Source: Pseudomonas gregormendelii (GTDB lineage Bacteria > Pseudomonadota > Gammaproteobacteria > Pseudomonadales > Pseudomonadaceae). From it: a DNA stretch of 44,734 nt. The notes beneath the pieces were generated by a model. It saw nothing but the letters and a program-made list of their open reading frames with translations, did no database searches and was not told where the DNA came from. This document shows, piece by piece, positions 42,022 to 44,734 of the stretch (position 1 is its first letter; the number at the start of each line of letters is the position of its first letter). The stretch is taken from the NCBI RefSeq assembly GCF_017114825.1, contig NZ_JADEVO010000043.1:1-44734 (forward strand), in the 5' to 3' direction. A program made the position numbers and the translations under genes.

Positions 42022-42037
42022 CGCGAGCAGGCTCGCG
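42022..42037. repeat. REP palindrome
   Basis: CGCGAGC (42022-42028) and GCTCGCG (42031-42037) are perfect arms around AG, the core of the Pseudomonas REP family. It lies 35 bases beyond the AotO-like stop, at the boundary to the degraded zone. Confidence 0.75.
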
Positions 42038-42145
42038 ATGGCGGCTTGGACAACACCGAATACCTCACAGTGTTAGGCTTCACCCCAATCCTGCATTTTC
42101 TAGACACCCGCCTCTTTGACATGCTCTTGCTCTTGCTCCTGCCTT

Positions 42146-42514
42146 TCAAGCAGTTACAACCCGCTTTTGTGTACCATTTTGAATGACGATGTCGCCCGCC
42201 TTCACGATGCGGCTCTTACCGGTATCTAACTCCAGCCATATCTCACCCTCCAGAATAATTCCGTAATCGATGGTGGCTGTGGTGTGCATGCCCGGATTTT
42301 CCGGTTCAAAGCTTTCGATCAAGCCAGGCAACGCCGCCCCCAACTCTTCATAGGCCCGGACACCATCGATGGGGTTCTGCATCACCGAGTCCGGTGGGAA
42401 ATCGAACATGGCGATGCTGGTACCGCCCTGAGGAGGAATCAGTGAAGAGTTGCCTAGCGTGGGATCACGTTCCTGTTCGAGGCGTACCGGATTTGCTGGG
42501 GTCGCCCACAACTG
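42146..42514 (-). pseudogene. Truncated cupin-domain protein
   Basis: From about LWATPANPV to GDIVIQNGT the minus-strand frame matches a bacterial cupin family: SLIPPQGGTSIAMFDFPPDS, NPGMHTTATIDYGIILEGEIWLEL with the metal His and Glu. The usual N-terminal 50 residues are replaced by alcohol dehydrogenase sequence. The C-terminus breaks off after QNGT, where the family continues with an HxW-type strand, and ends in QKRVVTA. It is read as a gene fragment truncated on both sides, although the fused frame to 42700 is still open. Confidence 0.65.
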
Positions 42515-42740
42515 CGCCATGGCTTGTCCTTGACCAGTGGTGAACCAGGCAGATTTACTGATCTGGATGTCGTTGTCCATGATCCAATGCAGGTCTATAG
42601 GGACTTCACCGGCGATAGCGCCGATGTTCACTAAGTGTCCGCCACGAACCGAAGTAGCCGTTGAAGGTATAGGCAGTGCACGCAATTGTGTTGCCCGCAC
42701 GGCATGCCCGGCAGGAACCGCAGTATCTTCCAGGGGGAAT
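42515..42740 (-). pseudogene. Alcohol dehydrogenase remnants fused to the cupin fragment
   Basis: Two pieces of a zinc-type medium-chain dehydrogenase are visible. One is GRYCGSCRACRAGNTIAC (about 42731-42650), which is the structural-zinc Cys loop. The other, in another frame, is SVRGGHLVNIGAIAGEVPID and SAWFTTGQGQAMA (42652-42520) from the C-terminal half. The region in between is deleted and the frame has shifted. The second piece runs directly into the cupin remnant at the QLWAT junction. Confidence 0.6.
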
Positions 42741-42750
42741 TGCCGAAGTT

Positions 42751-42983
42751 ATGATGTGCATGACGGACGAAGCTGGTGCGGATGCCAAGGTGATCGCAGT
42801 GCCTCACAAGAAACTCACCTCTATGTACAACGACGTGAAGGAGTGCTCAGACCTCCCTGCGTTACTCATCGCACAGATCCAGCACTTTACAAGGCATTGG
42901 AGCCGGGTAAGTGGGTGAGGACGGGCCGGTGGGGAAGCGCGGATGAAGCGCGGGAAGAGATTTGCAAGTCGGTAGCGGCGTAA
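42751..42983 (+). pseudogene. ppa: Inorganic pyrophosphatase 3' fragment with frameshift
   Basis: Plus-strand codons from 42751 give CMTDEAGADAKVIAVPHKKL, then DVKECSDLPALLIAQIQHF. After a deletion of about ten bases near 42883-42888 another frame continues with YKALEPGKWVRTGRWGSADE to the stop at 42981-42983. Order and spacing are those of the last 80 residues of family I pyrophosphatase. The N-terminal half is absent, so this cannot make an active enzyme. Confidence 0.75.
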
Positions 42984-43097
42984 ATGCCAAAGTAGGTTTA
43001 CGCAAGATTGAGATGCCTCTGTCGGAAGGTGACGCTGAGGGAGGTGTGATTTGCCCCTCAGTTGCTCCGATCATCAATTGCCCGGAGAACCACACGT

Positions 43098-43193
43098 ATG
43101 GAAAGTCGAATCAACATTCGCTTGCCTAGTGAGGCTATCCGCTTGGGCGTGCTCCTGAATCTCGTGAACGGGCCCGTGCCGGGACTCAGTTGA
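43098..43193 (+). CDS. Possible 31-residue ORF
   Basis: A GGAG lies 11 bases before the ATG at 43098. The product starts MESRINIRLPSEAIR, which has the basic/strand pattern of ribbon-helix-helix N-termini, then becomes Gly/Pro-rich and stops. It may be a fragment of a small regulator or a chance frame; it is given for completeness. The rest of 42984-43310 has no gene. Confidence 0.2.
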   Translation: MESRINIRLPSEAIRLGVLLNLVNGPVPGLS

Positions 43194-43214
43194 ACAGGTT
43201 GGGGGTTGATTTCG

Positions 43215-43239
43215 GCCTGTGACAATAATCGTTACAGGC
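43215..43239. promoter_or_regulatory. Inverted repeat upstream of nhaA
   Basis: GCCTGTGAC (43215-43223) and GTTACAGGC (43231-43239) are 9-base inverted arms with one mismatch around AATAATC, about 70 bases before the nhaA start. It is a candidate operator or leader hairpin; no regulator is recognised. Confidence 0.4.
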
Positions 43240-43310
43240 TATTTGGACAGCCGCACTGGTACAGCTGGGATGTTAAAATATTCGCTTTAGATCTAGCCGC
43301 AAGGACACTG

Positions 43311-44507
43311 ATGACCCATCATAAAGCTCCCGCAGAAACCCCTAGAGCAGCTGCAATTTTGGCTCGCTTCCTGTCATCGGAATCCGCTGGAGGTCTTGTT
43401 TTGATGGGCGCCGCTCTGGCCGCTCTGATTGTGGCTAACTCGCCTCTTTCCCAAAGTTACTTCGCAGCGCTACACAGTACCTGGCTCGGCATGTCTGTGG
43501 AGCATTGGGTCAACGATGGCCTGATGGCGATCTTCTTTCTGATGGTCGGTCTCGAGATCAAAAGAGAAGTGTTGGCCGGTGGGCTCTCCACATGGGGCCA
43601 GCGCGCATTGCCAGGATTTGGCGCCATAGGCGGCATGGTTGTTCCTGCACTGATCTACATTGCGATCAACTGGGGCAATTCTGAGACTCTGAAAGGTTGG
43701 GCTATTCCAGCCGCTACAGACATCGCGTTCGCTTTGGGCGTCTTATCGCTGCTGGGTAAGCGAGTCCCTACTTCGCTGAAGGTCTTCCTGGCTGCCTTGG
43801 CGATCATTGACGACTTGGGCGCCGTGGTCATCATCGCCTTTTTCTACACATCGGGCCTTTCCATGCCGATGTTGCTGGGCTCGCTCGCCACCCTGGTCAT
43901 TCTGATTGCAATGAATCGATTGGGCGTAAGGCGGTTGCTCCCGTATCTCCTGGTCGGTGGTGTGCTGTGGTTCTTCGTGCTGCAATCGGGGGTGCATGCG
44001 ACCCTTGCGGGTGTCGCTGTGGCACTCTGCATCCCCATGGGCAAGCCTGAGGAGGAAGCCCGGTCTCCGCTGCTTTTTCTGGAAGAGAAGCTGCACATGT
44101 GGGTAGCGTTCGCTGTGGTGCCGATTTTTGGCTTCGCCAACGCGGGTGTTTCATTGGCCGGTATTTCCATGGAGAACCTGGTCGATCCGGTTCCGCTGGG
44201 TGTGGCGCTGGGTCTGTTGGTGGGCAAGCAGGTCGGAATTTTCCTATTAGCTGCTCTGGCCATTCGTCTGGGCCTGGCCAAGTTGCCGGAAGGGAGTACT
44301 TGGACGCAGCTTTACGGCGTAGCGCTGTTGTGCGGCATTGGCTTCACCATGAGCCTGTTCATTGGCAACTTGGCGTTTGCTGGGTCGGCCCATTTGATTG
44401 ATGAGGTCAAAGTCGGGGTGTTGATTGGTTCGATTCTGGCTGCGATTGGTGGTGTTCTGATACTGCGTCGAAGCAGCGCTGTGGCGGGAGCCGTCGTAGC
44501 CAGGTAA
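43311..44507 (+). CDS. nhaA: Na+/H+ antiporter NhaA
   Basis: This 398-residue inner-membrane antiporter has twelve expected helices. Characteristic blocks are SAGGLVLMGAALAALIVANS, FFLMVGLEIKREVL, AATDIAFALGVLSLLG (the helix-IV Asp) and AIIDDLGAVVIIAFFY, the paired Asp residues that bind Na+ and protons, with GIGFTMSLFIGNLAF in a late helix. The ATG at 43311 follows AAGGA at 5 bases; the frame to 43206 has no support. It exports Na+ in exchange for protons. It sits between a pseudogene zone and an insertion sequence, suggesting a recently rearranged segment, but the gene itself is intact. Confidence 0.93.
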   Translation: MTHHKAPAETPRAAAILARFLSSESAGGLVLMGAALAALIVANSPLSQSYFAALHSTWLGMSVEHWVNDGLMAIFFLMVGLEIKREVLAGGLSTWGQRALPGFGAIGGMVVPALIYIAINWGNSETLKGWAIPAATDIAFALGVLSLLGKRVPTSLKVFLAALAIIDDLGAVVIIAFFYTSGLSMPMLLGSLATLVILIAMNRLGVRRLLPYLLVGGVLWFFVLQSGVHATLAGVAVALCIPMGKPEEEARSPLLFLEEKLHMWVAFAVVPIFGFANAGVSLAGISMENLVDPVPLGVALGLLVGKQVGIFLLAALAIRLGLAKLPEGSTWTQLYGVALLCGIGFTMSLFIGNLAFAGSAHLIDEVKVGVLIGSILAAIGGVLILRRSSAVAGAVVAR

Positions 44508-44622
44508 GGTCGCTTGGATTGACCATCGTATTTCTTAAACCTGAGAAGTACGGTGGCCTGAAAAAGGCTATCAAAATGAATACATACCAGCGCCACCGAC
44601 GCATCGTCTGTTGCCGCTGACC

Positions 44623-44670
44623 GAAAACTGACCCAGTAGGGGCTGTTCTGCCGACTGAAAACTGACCCAG
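44623..44670 (+). repeat. Pair of 14-bp direct repeats at the IS end
   Basis: GAAAACTGACCCAG is repeated exactly at 44623-44636 and 44657-44670, a 34-base period. These are probably transposase-binding sites of the IS21-family element. Confidence 0.7.
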
Positions 44671-44714
44671 GTGTTCAACTGCTTCTGCTCACTTTTTGAG
44701 CAGGAGAACACAGG

Positions 44715-44734
44715 GTGATCAGCATGGAAATGTT
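44715..44734 (+). CDS. istA: Start of IS21 istA transposase (partial)
   Basis: GTG at 44715 gives M-I-S-M-E-M before the window ends; AGGAG lies 9 bases upstream. The predicted reading frame is assigned from position within the IS21-like end and from the familiar start of istA in Pseudomonas elements. Only six codons are visible, so identity is provisional. Confidence 0.45.

Larger units (their letters stand above)
44609..44734 (+). mobile_element. Left end of an IS21-family insertion sequence (cut by window edge)
   Basis: Two copies of GAAAACTGACCCAG occur 34 bases apart (44623-44636 and 44657-44670), as in the multiple terminal repeats of Pseudomonas IS21-type elements. They are followed by a perfect hairpin CTGCTCA-CTTTT-TGAGCAG (44685-44703). 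A ribosome site AGGAGAA and the first codons of a likely istA frame come next at 44715. The exact outer boundary, near 44609-44620, cannot be set without the other end or target duplication. Confidence 0.6.

Noticed and set aside
42146..42700. 184-residue fused frame as a genuine cupin gene
   Set aside because: Its N-terminus is dehydrogenase sequence and both cupin ends are missing; annotated as pseudogene fragments.
42862..43095. 77-codon minus-strand frame
   Set aside because: It is mostly the antisense of the pyrophosphatase remnant, with no ribosome site.
1..44734. CRISPR array, tRNA or rRNA genes
   Set aside because: No regularly spaced repeats and no tRNA- or rRNA-like conserved segments were noticed; the only repeats are REP-type and the IS-end pair.

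Overview
The window is GC-rich, densely coded DNA from a fluorescent-group Pseudomonas. The evidence is the REP-like intergenic repeats (several copies of a GTAGGAGCTGTCGAGTG-type element and CGCGAGC..GCTCGCG palindromes), an ArgR-type operator of the Pseudomonas form, and Pseudomonas-type arginine, cobalamin and D-lysine catabolic genes. No rRNA, tRNA or CRISPR array is seen. Species is not determinable by eye.

Layout. (1) 130-2250: an amidase-signature hydrolase, then a decayed fragment of a hotdog thioesterase and a REP hairpin. (2) 2267-19542, all on the minus strand: a 15-gene exopolysaccharide operon. In transcription order it encodes Ugd, a UDP-uronate epimerase, an initiating phosphoglycosyl transferase, a BY-kinase-like ATPase with a degenerate P-loop, Wza, a kinase-less GumC/Wzc, a GT4, Wzy, two GT2s, a NodB-type deacetylase, Wzx, a secreted glycosidase-like protein, a CelD-type acyltransferase and a YdjC/ChbG-type deacetylase. 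Eight junctions are four-base start/stop overlaps. An AT3-SGNH acyltransferase (20035-21975) lies just upstream on the same strand. Together they make, acylate/deacylate, polymerise and export a uronic-acid-containing polymer by the Wzx/Wzy route. (3) 22201-26396, plus strand: ABC ATPase, FtsX-like permease and an AttH/CrtC-like lipoprotein. (4) 26397-27145: a 55-codon ORF with a perfect ribosome site, then an AT-rich stretch with a 12-bp inverted repeat and a likely small RNA ending in a good terminator.

(5) 27146-34179: DJ-1/PfpI protein, HglS (2-oxoadipate dioxygenase/decarboxylase), an alpha/beta hydrolase co-directional with a Baeyer-Villiger-type monooxygenase, a MASE2-GGDEF diguanylate cyclase and an oxaloacetate decarboxylase-like protein. 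(6) 34314-41988: an isolated aruF-aruG pair, a histidine-phosphatase-like gene overlapping cobF, an FtrA-type regulator divergent from a rhodanese, then an AotJ-like binding protein and an AotO-like deacylase behind a predicted ArgR operator. The AruF, AruG, AotJ and AotO relatives look like scattered partial duplicates of the aot-aru arginine system. (7) 42146-44734: a degraded zone with cupin, alcohol dehydrogenase and inorganic pyrophosphatase remnants, then an intact nhaA and the left end of an IS21-family element cut by the window edge.

The best candidates for something new are the degenerate kinase-like protein and secreted glycosidase-like protein of the polysaccharide operon, the ArgR-linked aot/aru paralogue set, and the small-RNA locus near 26.9 kb. 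All functions are inferred from reading the sequence; no database search was possible.
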